64,000 nucleotides of DNA, from NCBI RefSeq assembly GCF_022482905.1, contig NZ_JAKVOI010000001.1, positions 1,303,958 to 1,367,957 of the forward strand. The letters run 5' to 3'. This DNA comes from Clostridium sp. GTDB taxonomy: Bacteria; Bacillota; Clostridia; Clostridiales; Clostridiaceae. Below, in pieces: positions 7,666 to 16,389 of this stretch; the first letter of the stretch is position 1; every line of letters begins with the position of its first letter. The position numbers and the translations under genes were made by a program. The notes under the pieces were generated by a model. That model ran no database searches, was not told where the DNA came from, and saw only the letters and a program-made list of their open reading frames with translations.

Positions 7666-8466
7666 TTACATATTTCTATTTTTTTCTGCAGCTGCATGAA
7701 CAGTATCAATTACTGCTGATCTGAAGCCTTTTTCCTCCAGGACCTTTACAGCTTCCATGGTAGTACCTGCCGGTGAGCATACCATATCCTTTAATTCTCC
7801 AGGATGTTTTCCGGTTTCCAATACCATCTTGGCCGAGCCTAAAACTGCCTGAGCCGCAAATTCATAGGCCATGGCTCTTGGCATTCCCTCCAAAACGGCG
7901 CCATCTGCCAGAGCTTCAATAAACATATATACATATGCCGGTGAAGAGCCGCTGACACCTACCACAGCATCAATCAATTTCTCCTGGACAATCTGTGCCC
8001 TGCCAAAGCTTGAGAATATTGCCAGAGCTTTTTGCTGTTCTTCCTGTGATAAATTTTTATTAACAGCAACAGCCGACATTCCCTCACCAACAAGTGCCGG
8101 CGTGTTTGGCATGACTCTTACAAGCTTATGTTCCGGAGACAGCAGTTCTTCAAGCCTGCTTAAGGTTATACCTGCAGCAATGGAGATCACTATTTTATCC
8201 CTGGAAATATCTTCCCTGACTTCCTTTAAAACTGCTGGAAGTACGTTCGGCTTAACAGAAGCAATTAAAATCTCCGCATTTTCTACCAGTTTCCTGCTGT
8301 CGTCAACAGGATTGATTCCAAGTTCTTTCTGTAATCTTTCAAGAGCAGGAGCATAGACATCATAGACAAATATCTCTTCTGGCTTATAGAGCTTGGATTT
8401 AATTAACCCCCCTATAATTGCACCTCCCATGTTGCCTCCTCCAAAAAATCCAATTGTATTTTTCAT
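7666..8466 (-). CDS. proC: pyrroline-5-carboxylate reductase
   Basis: This 266-aa NAD(P)H-dependent enzyme reduces 1-pyrroline-5-carboxylate to L-proline. It starts with a Rossmann dinucleotide site (IGFFGGGNMGGAIIGGL). Family motifs follow: VRVMPNTPALVGEGM, GVSGSSPAYVYMFIEALADGAV and the signature SPAGTTMEAVKVLEEKGFRSAVIDTVHAA. Its gene is the third of an operon (54 bases after the glycyl radical enzyme gene) whose enzyme would produce this substrate from 4-hydroxyproline. That placement points to a fermentative role, using hydroxyproline-derived carbon as an electron acceptor, as well as proline synthesis. A terminator follows. Confidence 0.96.
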   Translation of the reverse strand: MKNTIGFFGGGNMGGAIIGGLIKSKLYKPEEIFVYDVYAPALERLQKELGINPVDDSRKLVENAEILIASVKPNVLPAVLKEVREDISRDKIVISIAAGITLSRLEELLSPEHKLVRVMPNTPALVGEGMSAVAVNKNLSQEEQQKALAIFSSFGRAQIVQEKLIDAVVGVSGSSPAYVYMFIEALADGAVLEGMPRAMAYEFAAQAVLGSAKMVLETGKHPGELKDMVCSPAGTTMEAVKVLEEKGFRSAVIDTVHAAAEKNRNM

Positions 8467-8520
8467 AAATAAATCCTTCTTCCCTTTATTATTTTCTATC
8501 CCTTTATTATTAAATTTTTC

Positions 8521-10923
8521 TCACGCAAAACTTTGCTCTGTACGATTGATAATTTCATCCTGAAGGGCTCTATCCAGATTGTTGAAATAATCACTGTACC
8601 CGGCAACCCTTACTATCAAATCCTCATATTCTTCAGGACGTTTCTGGGCATCCAGCAGGGTTTTGCGATCAACCACATTGAACTGGATATGATGGCCATC
8701 CATTGCAAAATATGAACGAATCAAAGTAGACAAATTAGATACGCCATCTTCGCCCTGGACAACTGCCGGCGTAAACTTTTGATTCAGCAGTGCTCCTCCA
8801 GTCTTCAGCTGATCAATTTTAGAAGCTGACTTGACTACGGCAGTCGGACCGTTTCTATCAGCACCCTTTTCAGGAGATATTCCATCCGGCAGCGGTACTC
8901 CGGCATGACGTCCATTAGGACTGGCCTCCATTACCTGTCCAAAATATACATGACAGGTTGTCGGCAGGAATTCAACTACAGTCCTTGACCCTTTAGGTGT
9001 AGTCCTTCCTGCAATAGCATCCTGAAGTGACCTGGAAACAGCTCTCAAGACATCATCTGCATAATCGTCATCATTACCATATTTCGGTGTATGATTATAA
9101 ACTATTTCAAATACTTCATCACAGTCTTCAAAATCAGCTTTACAAGCACTCAATAATTCATCCATGGAAAATTTTCTATCTTCAAATACATTTTTCTTTA
9201 CGGAGACAAGGGAGTCAGTTATAGTTGCTATACCTACACACTGTATATAGCTTGTATTATATCGGGCCCCACCAGCATTGTAATCAACACCGGATTTGAT
9301 GCAATCATCGGTGATAACGGATAATAGTGGAACCGGCATATATTCCATATACATACGTTCAATCAGGTTGTTTCCTGCAATTTTCACATTGACTACATAT
9401 TCCAGTTGCCTGTAGAATGCATTATAAACTTCCTCATAAGACTTGAATTTACGTGGATCTCCAAGATCTAATCCTACCTGTTTTTTAGTATAACTGTCAA
9501 ATCCCCGATTCAGTACCAGCTCAAAGATTTTTGGTATATTCAAATAACCGGTTAGAACATAAGCTTCTTTACCCGCTGTGCCGGTTTCCACGCATCCACT
9601 GGCAATTCCGCATTCTCTCGCATCATCAATAGATTTGCCAAGGAACAACAATTCCTGAATAATAGCTTCAGAATTGTAGAAAGCGGGCTGTCCCCATCCT
9701 TTACGTGAAATCTTCAATGCCTCACGGAGGAATTTTTCCGGGGTCTTGCGGGATATCTGTACATTTGAGCTTGGCTGCAGCAACTTCATCTCATCCATTA
9801 CTTCCAGAATCAGGTAGCTGACTTCATTTACACCTGTTGTTCCATCGGCACGCAGTGCACCTGTATTGATGTTGCAGAAATCCGTATAGGTTGCACTTTC
9901 TTTTAAAGTTATTCCAACCTTCGGGGGTGCCGGCTGATTATTGAACTGTATCCACAGATTTTCTAAAATTTCACGGGCACCTTCACGGGTCAGGCATCCC
10001 TCTTCAATATCTTTTTCGTAGAAAGATTCCAAATGCTGATCCAATTTTCCCGGAGAATAAGCATCCCAATTATTCATTTCAGTAGTAACTCCTATATGGG
10101 TAAACCAGTACATCTGTACCGCCTGACGGAAAGTTCTTGGCGCATGCTCTGGCACTACTTCGCAAACTTCAGCAAGATCCAGCAATTCCTGCTTCCATTG
10201 CAAATCATGTTCCACAGATGCCATGGCACGTGCCTTGTCTGCATAACGCCGTCCAAAAATAATCATGCCTTCACACACCAGCTTCATGCCTTCCAATTCC
10301 TCTTTTTTATTGAGTGCACGTACATCGTTATTATAATCCAGGTGATCAATCTCATATTGAATATCATTGATGAAATCAGCATATCCTTTATGATATATCT
10401 TGCCATCAGCTACAGTATGTCCCGGTCCACGCTGCATCAAGAATTCAGTGTACAGCCCTGCATCAAACAACCTGTGCCATTCATCCGGCAATAATTTGTT
10501 CATTCGCGTCATCAATGCACGATCTTTCCAGTAGGGAATAATTATTTCCTTCTGAATTTTCCTGTCTTCCCCGGAAACCTTGAAAAAAACTTTCTCCCTG
10601 TTATTCATATTTTCAAAATCTTCCATGGTATGACAGCACAGCTCCGGAAAAGTTGGTGCCGCCCAAGGCTTGTGTCCTTTTTCACCTACTATGATAGCAC
10701 CTTTTTCAATATAAAGTGTACGATTTTCCATGATATACTTAAAAGCCAATCCACGAAGGACTGGAATTGAAAATTTTCCTTCATACTTTTTGTAAGCTTC
10801 TGTTAATAGAACCGCCCTCTCCATGGAAATACTCGGTTTGCATTTTTTAGTACTTATCTCTCTCAATCGTCTTATACGTTCTGTTGAACCTCTCCCCGTC
10901 TCCTTTAATACCGATTCTGGCAT
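8521..10923 (-). CDS. hypD: glycyl radical enzyme, probable trans-4-hydroxy-L-proline dehydratase
   Basis: This 800-aa glycyl radical enzyme has the thiyl motif SGCVETG (Cys444, Glu446) and the C-terminal radical loop VRVAGYSDYF (Gly775). A Glu two residues after the Cys marks the dehydratase/C-N lyase branch and excludes pyruvate formate-lyase. Other positions match the active-site set I recall for Clostridioides difficile HypD at a constant offset of 9-10: Phe161, His169, Asp287, Ser343, Asp348 and Thr655. HypD removes water from trans-4-hydroxy-L-proline to give pyrroline-5-carboxylate, and the next gene is proC, which supplies the reductase. The activase gene precedes it by 46 bases. The alternatives (choline lyase, glycerol or propanediol dehydratase) fit the context less well. 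Confidence 0.88.
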   Translation of the reverse strand: MPESVLKETGRGSTERIRRLREISTKKCKPSISMERAVLLTEAYKKYEGKFSIPVLRGLAFKYIMENRTLYIEKGAIIVGEKGHKPWAAPTFPELCCHTMEDFENMNNREKVFFKVSGEDRKIQKEIIIPYWKDRALMTRMNKLLPDEWHRLFDAGLYTEFLMQRGPGHTVADGKIYHKGYADFINDIQYEIDHLDYNNDVRALNKKEELEGMKLVCEGMIIFGRRYADKARAMASVEHDLQWKQELLDLAEVCEVVPEHAPRTFRQAVQMYWFTHIGVTTEMNNWDAYSPGKLDQHLESFYEKDIEEGCLTREGAREILENLWIQFNNQPAPPKVGITLKESATYTDFCNINTGALRADGTTGVNEVSYLILEVMDEMKLLQPSSNVQISRKTPEKFLREALKISRKGWGQPAFYNSEAIIQELLFLGKSIDDARECGIASGCVETGTAGKEAYVLTGYLNIPKIFELVLNRGFDSYTKKQVGLDLGDPRKFKSYEEVYNAFYRQLEYVVNVKIAGNNLIERMYMEYMPVPLLSVITDDCIKSGVDYNAGGARYNTSYIQCVGIATITDSLVSVKKNVFEDRKFSMDELLSACKADFEDCDEVFEIVYNHTPKYGNDDDYADDVLRAVSRSLQDAIAGRTTPKGSRTVVEFLPTTCHVYFGQVMEASPNGRHAGVPLPDGISPEKGADRNGPTAVVKSASKIDQLKTGGALLNQKFTPAVVQGEDGVSNLSTLIRSYFAMDGHHIQFNVVDRKTLLDAQKRPEEYEDLIVRVAGYSDYFNNLDRALQDEIINRTEQSFA

Positions 10924-10969
10924 TTTATTTTCCCCCTTCTTAAAAATAAATTACAGCAACAAGCAACTG

Positions 10970-11743
10970 CTAACCACCAATTTTTACAGCATAACCTGCT
11001 TTTTCAAAATATTGTTTGATTTCATTTATACGTTCATCACCTGGCTTTTTGAAATTCTGAGTACATTCCCTGTTTAAGTTATGATACTTGTCCCTGCCAA
11101 AATCGTGATATGGCAGAAGATTAATGCTCTCAATAGAAATGTTTTGTTCTTCAAGCCAGGAGGAAATTCCACAGATTGATTCATCATCAGCATTGACATC
11201 ATTAATCAGAATCAGACGCAGATTGATCTTCCCTTCATGGCTGCTGATCAACTTGAGATTTTCCAATATAAGATCATTGGATACTCCTGTATATTTTTTG
11301 TGCATTTGTGGGTCAATTAGTTTTAAATCGTATAAAAAAAGATCCGTGTAGGGTAATATCCGTTTATAATTATCAGGCGGAACTACACCACATGTATCAA
11401 TTGCTACCGATATTCCTACCCTTTGAAGCTCTCTTGCCAATTTTTCAACATAGTCCATATCCTGAGTCATAACCTCTCCTCCGGATAAAGTCACCCCTCC
11501 GCCGGATTGATCATAAAAAATCTGATCTGCTTGAACTATTTTTACAAGTTCCTTTATGGCATACTGCCTTCCTATCATTTCTTCTTTTCCATCCTTGTTT
11601 TTCATCAATTCAGGTTCATATCTTTGACTTTCCGGATTGTGGCACCACATGCACTTGATTGGACAGCCTTTAAAGAAAACAGTAGTACGAACGCCTGGAC
11701 CGTCATGGACAGAAAATTTTTGAATATTAAATATATAAGGCAT
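10970..11743 (-). CDS. glycyl radical enzyme activating enzyme (HypD activase)
   Basis: About 257 aa. This is a radical SAM enzyme with the CxxxCxxC cluster motif (GCPIKCMWCHNPES; Cys27, Cys31, Cys34), preceded by FSVHDGPGVRTTVFFKG and followed by the GGGVTLSGGEVM motif. It would abstract a hydrogen from Gly775 of the adjacent dehydratase. No extra ferredoxin-like cysteine cluster is present, so it is the short form. The frame extends to a GTG at 11758, but that codon overlaps the AAGGGG ribosome-binding site. The ATG at 11743 (MPYIFNIQKF) is preferred. It is the first gene of the operon. Confidence 0.92.
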   Translation of the reverse strand: MPYIFNIQKFSVHDGPGVRTTVFFKGCPIKCMWCHNPESQRYEPELMKNKDGKEEMIGRQYAIKELVKIVQADQIFYDQSGGGVTLSGGEVMTQDMDYVEKLARELQRVGISVAIDTCGVVPPDNYKRILPYTDLFLYDLKLIDPQMHKKYTGVSNDLILENLKLISSHEGKINLRLILINDVNADDESICGISSWLEEQNISIESINLLPYHDFGRDKYHNLNRECTQNFKKPGDERINEIKQYFEKAGYAVKIGG

Positions 11744-11779
11744 GTTAATTGGAAACACCCCTTTCTTATTTTACTTTTA

Positions 11780-11808
11780 ATTGTAGTTCATAATAATAAA
11801 AATTTCAA
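11780..11808 (-). promoter_or_regulatory. promoter of the hydroxyproline operon
   Basis: On the minus strand TTGAAA (11803-11808) and TACAAT (11780-11785) are separated by 17 bases, a good sigma-A arrangement. The -10 box lies about 35 bases before the activase start. Confidence 0.55.
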
Positions 11809-11861
11809 TATATATAAGTATATTTCTTCATAATAATGATTTCAATTTATCAACTCCAAAT

Positions 11862-11890
11862 TTGTTATATTGGCTCATCAATGTTATAAT
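11862..11890 (+). promoter_or_regulatory. promoter of the XRE-cupin regulator
   Basis: TTGTTA (11862-11867) and a perfect TATAAT (11885-11890) are 17 bases apart, pointing towards the regulator. This implies a 5' untranslated region of roughly 125 bases. The two divergent promoters are about 55 bases apart, so one regulator could control both. Confidence 0.55.
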
Positions 11891-12021
11891 TAAAGCAATC
11901 ATATATGGATATACAGTAAACACTTTTTAAAAGAGCTAATTCATTTTTATGAATTTATGGCCTGGTATCCGCCAAAAATTTTTTTAGAACTCTGAACTTG
12001 CGAAAGGACTGATTACATTCC

Positions 12022-12564
12022 ATGAATATAGGAGAAAAAGTTAAAGAACTGCGCAACAAAAAAGGCCTGACATTAAAGGACATGTCTGAAAAGACGGGAT
12101 TATCTACCGGCTTTCTTTCTCAATTTGAACGTGGTATCACTACCATTGCAGTGGAAAACTTGTCCAATATTGCCGATGTACTTAAGGTGAAGATCAATTA
12201 TTTTTTTGACGATGAAGAAAAGGAACTTATAATCAGAAGTTATGATCAACCCTTTATCCGCGAATTAAATAAAACCATATATAAAAGTCTAAGTCGTTAT
12301 CCTGAAGATAAGATGTTTTCCCCCGAGCTGGTTGAACTTCTGCCAAAAAATGATCATCAATATCCAGATGTCTATTCACACCAGGGAGAAGAGTTTGTTT
12401 ACATTTTAGAGGGAATTTTAACATTAATAATTGAAAAGGATGTATTCAACCTATATCCGGGTGATTCCGCCCACTATCTGTCTACACAAAAACATAATTG
12501 GGACAATCAAACCAACAAGGTAGTAAAATTCATTGTTGTCCATTATCCCAAAGACTGCAGCTAG
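12022..12564 (+). CDS. XRE family transcriptional regulator with cupin domain
   Basis: This 180-aa protein has an N-terminal Cro/C1-type helix-turn-helix (about residues 6-60; GLTLKDMSEKTGLSTGFLSQFERG). Its C-terminal cupin barrel (about 100-176) contains SHQGEEFVYILEG. The cupin normally senses a small molecule, often an amino acid or derivative. The gene is divergent from the hydroxyproline operon with 278 bases between starts, the classic position for a local regulator. The link to hydroxyproline or proline is inferred from position only. The family includes both repressors and activators, so the direction of control cannot be read from sequence. A bidirectional terminator follows. Confidence 0.88.
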   Translation: MNIGEKVKELRNKKGLTLKDMSEKTGLSTGFLSQFERGITTIAVENLSNIADVLKVKINYFFDDEEKELIIRSYDQPFIRELNKTIYKSLSRYPEDKMFSPELVELLPKNDHQYPDVYSHQGEEFVYILEGILTLIIEKDVFNLYPGDSAHYLSTQKHNWDNQTNKVVKFIVVHYPKDCS

Positions 12565-12567
12565 TAC

Positions 12568-12601
12568 GACAAAAAAGGAGAAACAACCCTCCTTTTTTGT
12601 C
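12568..12601. terminator. bidirectional terminator
   Basis: GACAAAAAAGGAG (12568-12580) and CTCCTTTTTTGTC (12589-12601) form a perfect 13-bp stem with A and T runs in the arms. It serves the XRE-cupin gene on the plus strand and the aconitase-family gene on the minus strand, whose stop lies at 12608. Confidence 0.85.
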
Positions 12602-12607
12602 TGGTGA

Positions 12608-14899
12608 TCATGCATTCTTTTTATTGAAATTTATCAAACATCCTGACAACAGTATATTCACTTCATCTCCTGTCAGCCTGTCAATTTTCAAAGTAAACTT
12701 TTTAAGCCCGTCTTTTACTATATATGCAGGTATTTCAGAAATACCTGCATTGACAAATTTTCTTATATGAGGAATAAATATATAGTCACCACAGTTAAAT
12801 TCAGGCTCACTTTCCATGGTAAATGGCACTATTCCCCAATTGATCAAGTTGGATCTGTATCTCTTCGTGGCATACTCTTTTGCAATATTCGCATATCCTC
12901 CAAGAATTTTCTGGCAGCTGGCAGCCTGTTCTCTGGCAGAACCATCTCCCGGTTTTACCGCATATATTACACTTCCTATCCCCGTATTGTCGACAACTAT
13001 ACCATTACACTCCTTCTCAATTATAGCAAAGACTTCTTTTAGTTCTGCATTCTCATTGAAAGGAGACTTTCCTGCAATTCTGTCTGTTTCAGATTTCTGA
13101 ATCTGTTTTGCCCTGGATACATATTCGGGATCTTTACGTGATAATGTGAATTCAGAAAGCTTCAGCGGATTTGATCTATAAGAAGATGCATCTCCTGATG
13201 GTATCAATTCATCAGTTGTCGTTACAGGATCCTGAATAAAAGAACATACTTTCAAAAGCAGATTGTCAGAAAGCTCCGGCATTGTCGGCCAGTCCTTTAT
13301 ATTGGGCCCAAACCTAAGATCTTCACTGCTGTCAGACTTCCCAAATCCGTTGTATACACGGTTTTCATAGATTTTACTGTTGAAATAGTACTTGGGAATA
13401 TTGTAATTTGCATCTATTTCCGTTGCAGCGGTTATAAATCCCTTGTTCACTGCTGTAGCAGCTATTGAACGGGCATCCATGAGTGCGACACAGGAAAGCT
13501 GGTCATCATTTGGCTTCGAGCCCTCACGGTTTGGAAAATTCCTCGTTGTATGCCTTATACTGAGTGAGTTGTTTGCCGGAGTATCTCCTCCTCCAAAACA
13601 GGGACCGCAAAAAGCAGTTTTAAGTATAGTTCCCGTCTGCATCAAATCTGCTGCAATTCCATTTTTGACAAGGCTGTAATAAACAGGCTGGCTTGACGGA
13701 TAAACATTCAGTGTAAATTCATCATTTCCAATTGAATTTTCCTTCAATATGCTTGATGCCTCACAAATATTCTCATAATTGCCCCCTGCACATCCAGCTA
13801 TACATCCCTGTTCAACATATAACCTGTTTCCCTTTATCTTGTCCTTTAGAGAAAATTTTATATTTTTATTCGATACTCTGCCTTTTGCATCCTTTTCCAC
13901 CTTATCCAATATGTCATGGAGATTTTCATTGAACTCGTCAATAGTATATATATTGCTCGGGTGAAATGGCATTGCAATCATAGGTTTTATTTCCGACATG
14001 TCTACGCATATCATTCCATCATAGTATGCAATACTACCCGGCTTCAATTCTTTATAGTCATCTTTTCTTCCATGGAGCTCAAGATATTCCCCGACTCTGC
14101 CATCAGTTTTCCATATTGAACTCAGACATGCAGTTTCCGTAGTCATTACATCAATTCCATTTCTATACTCTACGGACAAATTTTCTATTCCAGGCCCTAC
14201 AAACTCCATTATCTTATTCTTGACAAAACTATTTTTGAAAACTTTTCCAATTATTGAGAGGGCAACATCCTGAGGTCCAACACCCTCCTGTGGTTTTCCA
14301 GTAAGGTACACGCCTATGACGTCAGGATAAGCTATGTCATATGTCTTGGACAACAATTGTTTAACAAGTTCTCCACCGCCCTCACCTATTGCCATAGTAC
14401 CAAGAGCACCATAACGCGTATGACTGTCCGATCCCAAAATCATCCTTCCGCATCCTGCCATCATCTCACGCATGTACTGATGAATAACTGCAAGATGAGG
14501 GGGTACGTATATTCCTCCATATTTCTTCGCAGCAGACAGGCCAAACAGATGGTCATCTTCGTTTATTGTACCGCCAACAGCACAGAGACTATTGTGACAA
14601 TTTGTAAGAACATATGGTATTGGAAATTTTTCAATGCCACTGGCACGTGCTGTCTGTATAATTCCCACAAAAGTAATGTCATGTGATGCCAGTGCATCAA
14701 ATTTGATATTGAGATTTTCAATGTCTTCCGATTTATTATGTGCCTTCAAAATCGAATACGCTATGGTATTCTTCCTGGCTTCTTCCCTGTCAATTTTTTT
14801 TCCTGTTTTAGATTCAATTTGCACATCAGATTCTTTAATGTCAAAATATATTTCACTTCCATTTAATAAATATGCACCTTCACTATGTAGATTAATCAT
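12608..14899 (-). CDS. aconitase-family hydratase (YbhJ-like)
   Basis: This 763-aa aconitase superfamily protein has its cluster ligands in place: Cys370 in [14 protein letters not shown], and Cys431/Cys434 in [10 protein letters not shown]. The substrate motif [12 protein letters not shown] is near residue 156 and the C-terminal swivel domain includes [10 protein letters not shown]. The layout and length fit the YbhJ-type branch better than AcnA or LeuC. The cluster should be a [4Fe-4S]. The substrate is unknown, so citrate cycle activity should not be assumed. It stands alone, convergent with the XRE-cupin regulator gene. Confidence 0.85.
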   Translation of the reverse strand: MINLHSEGAYLLNGSEIYFDIKESDVQIESKTGKKIDREEARKNTIAYSILKAHNKSEDIENLNIKFDALASHDITFVGIIQTARASGIEKFPIPYVLTNCHNSLCAVGGTINEDDHLFGLSAAKKYGGIYVPPHLAVIHQYMREMMAGCGRMILGSDSHTRYGALGTMAIGEGGGELVKQLLSKTYDIAYPDVIGVYLTGKPQEGVGPQDVALSIIGKVFKNSFVKNKIMEFVGPGIENLSVEYRNGIDVMTTETACLSSIWKTDGRVGEYLELHGRKDDYKELKPGSIAYYDGMICVDMSEIKPMIAMPFHPSNIYTIDEFNENLHDILDKVEKDAKGRVSNKNIKFSLKDKIKGNRLYVEQGCIAGCAGGNYENICEASSILKENSIGNDEFTLNVYPSSQPVYYSLVKNGIAADLMQTGTILKTAFCGPCFGGGDTPANNSLSIRHTTRNFPNREGSKPNDDQLSCVALMDARSIAATAVNKGFITAATEIDANYNIPKYYFNSKIYENRVYNGFGKSDSSEDLRFGPNIKDWPTMPELSDNLLLKVCSFIQDPVTTTDELIPSGDASSYRSNPLKLSEFTLSRKDPEYVSRAKQIQKSETDRIAGKSPFNENAELKEVFAIIEKECNGIVVDNTGIGSVIYAVKPGDGSAREQAASCQKILGGYANIAKEYATKRYRSNLINWGIVPFTMESEPEFNCGDYIFIPHIRKFVNAGISEIPAYIVKDGLKKFTLKIDRLTGDEVNILLSGCLINFNKKNA

Positions 14900-15008
14900 G
14901 ATTACCTCCCCAATTAAAATCGACCAGAATACATTTTCTCAATTATAGTTAATTATATTTTTTAATCAGGTCCTAGTCAAGACTCCATCGTTATTTTGAT
15001 GTTCAAAT

Positions 15009-15563
15009 TCACATATCCGTGCTGATTGAGACTTCTTGAAGCTTCTCATCTTCATTCTCACATTTATTTTTTGCCTTTATATGATATATATCACCATTGA
15101 AGGTATATTCCTTCAAGTCAAAATACCTGCTTATAATGTCCAGTGTATTTTCTTTTGAATCATCCTCAACAGGGTTAAAATTTCTCACCTTTATCTTTTT
15201 CAGTTTTTTGCCCGGAACAAGTATTTTTATATCGCCATTGAAAATTTTACCTATCTTTTTGTCTATATCCCATATATACAGCATGCCATTTCCATTTAAA
15301 TATCTGTGTATATGCTCTATAGCAGTCTTTTTTTTGGTTTTGGGCCATATGGTACTGAATGAGAAGAGCAGTATACACAGATCATAATATCCTTCCAAAA
15401 TATTTTTTCCCTGATCTTCTCCACTTATATATTCCAAATTTATATTGTGATTGAATTCCTTGTATATGTTATATACTATTCCGTTATTCTCCAATCCAAC
15501 GTCCAGCAAATTTCCATGAAAAACTTCATTTTCCATATTTATAAAGATCTCTTTTTTGAACAT
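15009..15563 (-). CDS. probable class I SAM-dependent methyltransferase-like protein
   Basis: The 184-aa product shows a degenerate Rossmann methyltransferase pattern. NLLDVGLENNGIVYNIYKEF resembles motif I. YYDLCILLFSFSTIW and HIHRYLNGNGMLYIWDIDK resemble motifs IV-VI. The glycine-rich loop is weak, so SAM binding may be lost. It precedes genes for a phospholipase C-like protein and a beta-propeller, read in the same direction, though the gaps (about 76 and 33 bases) leave an operon uncertain. No substrate can be suggested. Confidence 0.55.
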   Translation of the reverse strand: MFKKEIFINMENEVFHGNLLDVGLENNGIVYNIYKEFNHNINLEYISGEDQGKNILEGYYDLCILLFSFSTIWPKTKKKTAIEHIHRYLNGNGMLYIWDIDKKIGKIFNGDIKILVPGKKLKKIKVRNFNPVEDDSKENTLDIISRYFDLKEYTFNGDIYHIKAKNKCENEDEKLQEVSISTDM

Positions 15564-15639
15564 AAAATACCTCCTAATTACATAATAGTAAATATATTCT
15601 ATATGTTATTTTCTCTAAAAATAAAAAAAATCCTTCAAA

Positions 15640-16356
15640 TTAATGAAGAATTTTTAAAGATTTCATATCCGAATAATAATCCAGCATAAATCCTGAAGTA
15701 GTTCTCTGTGCTTCCTGCAATATGGAAGTTGCGATTTTCCAATATCTTTCATCTCTGGACTTTATATCAATATTCTTTATATATGTGCTGTTTGCCATTA
15801 TAGCATTGTTTTTTATATATTCATCCAGGCTATCATATCTTACTGTGCCATCGATTGCAATAAATGAATAATCCGACATCAGTTTACTTATAATCCACAA
15901 TTCAAATTTCCTATGACTTTTCAAAAGTCTGTTGTTTACATGCTGTGGAACCGTTACATCCTGGACCAGGTGACATGCTGCTCCAAAATAAAAAATTGAT
16001 TTGCTTTTATCTCCATCTTTTGCTAGAGATATGGATTTGGAATAATATTTTTTGCATTCCGTAAGTGCATCTGAAAACCCATAGAGCCCCTTTTGCCTGC
16101 TTACATGATAGAAATGATTGGAACTTTTAAAATCCTGATCCGCCCAGCTGACTCCCAAATTCAAATTTACAATATTATTTCTAAAATAATCGGCTTGTCT
16201 TTCATATCCATCATTTTTCAGTATTTCAATGGATCTTATCATTATAAACTTATGAACAGTGCAGTTGGTCTTCATTATCTTTTTCTTCAGAGGATTTACA
16301 GCAAAAAATAACTTTTTAACCGCTCCGCCATAGGTTTTTTCGAGTTTTCCCTTCAT
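15640..16356 (-). CDS. zinc-dependent phospholipase C family protein, no signal peptide
   Basis: The 238-aa protein has the metal-ligand pattern of the zinc-dependent phospholipase C/S1-P1 nuclease fold: His35, then GVSWADQDF (Trp71, Asp73), HFYHVSRQKG, ACHLVQDVTVPQHV (His129, Asp133, His139) and SHRKFELW (His148, Glu152). Clostridial alpha-toxin belongs here but is secreted. This protein opens with MKGKLEKTYGGAVKKLFF and no convincing export signal, and it lacks the C-terminal C2-like domain of alpha-toxin. It may act inside the cell or during sporulation. Activity is inferred from the ligands. Confidence 0.8.
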   Translation of the reverse strand: MKGKLEKTYGGAVKKLFFAVNPLKKKIMKTNCTVHKFIMIRSIEILKNDGYERQADYFRNNIVNLNLGVSWADQDFKSSNHFYHVSRQKGLYGFSDALTECKKYYSKSISLAKDGDKSKSIFYFGAACHLVQDVTVPQHVNNRLLKSHRKFELWIISKLMSDYSFIAIDGTVRYDSLDEYIKNNAIMANSTYIKNIDIKSRDERYWKIATSILQEAQRTTSGFMLDYYSDMKSLKILH

Positions 16357-16389
16357 CTTAAGAATAATTCCTTCCTTCCATAATTTATT

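Noticed and set aside
10033-10494. Open frame of 153 codons inside hypD on the other strand
   Set aside because: It is a chance frame opposite a well-supported gene and has no family features.
8521-10923. Pyruvate formate-lyase
   Set aside because: Formate-lyases have two adjacent cysteines in the active site. This protein has one Cys followed by Val-Glu (GCVE).
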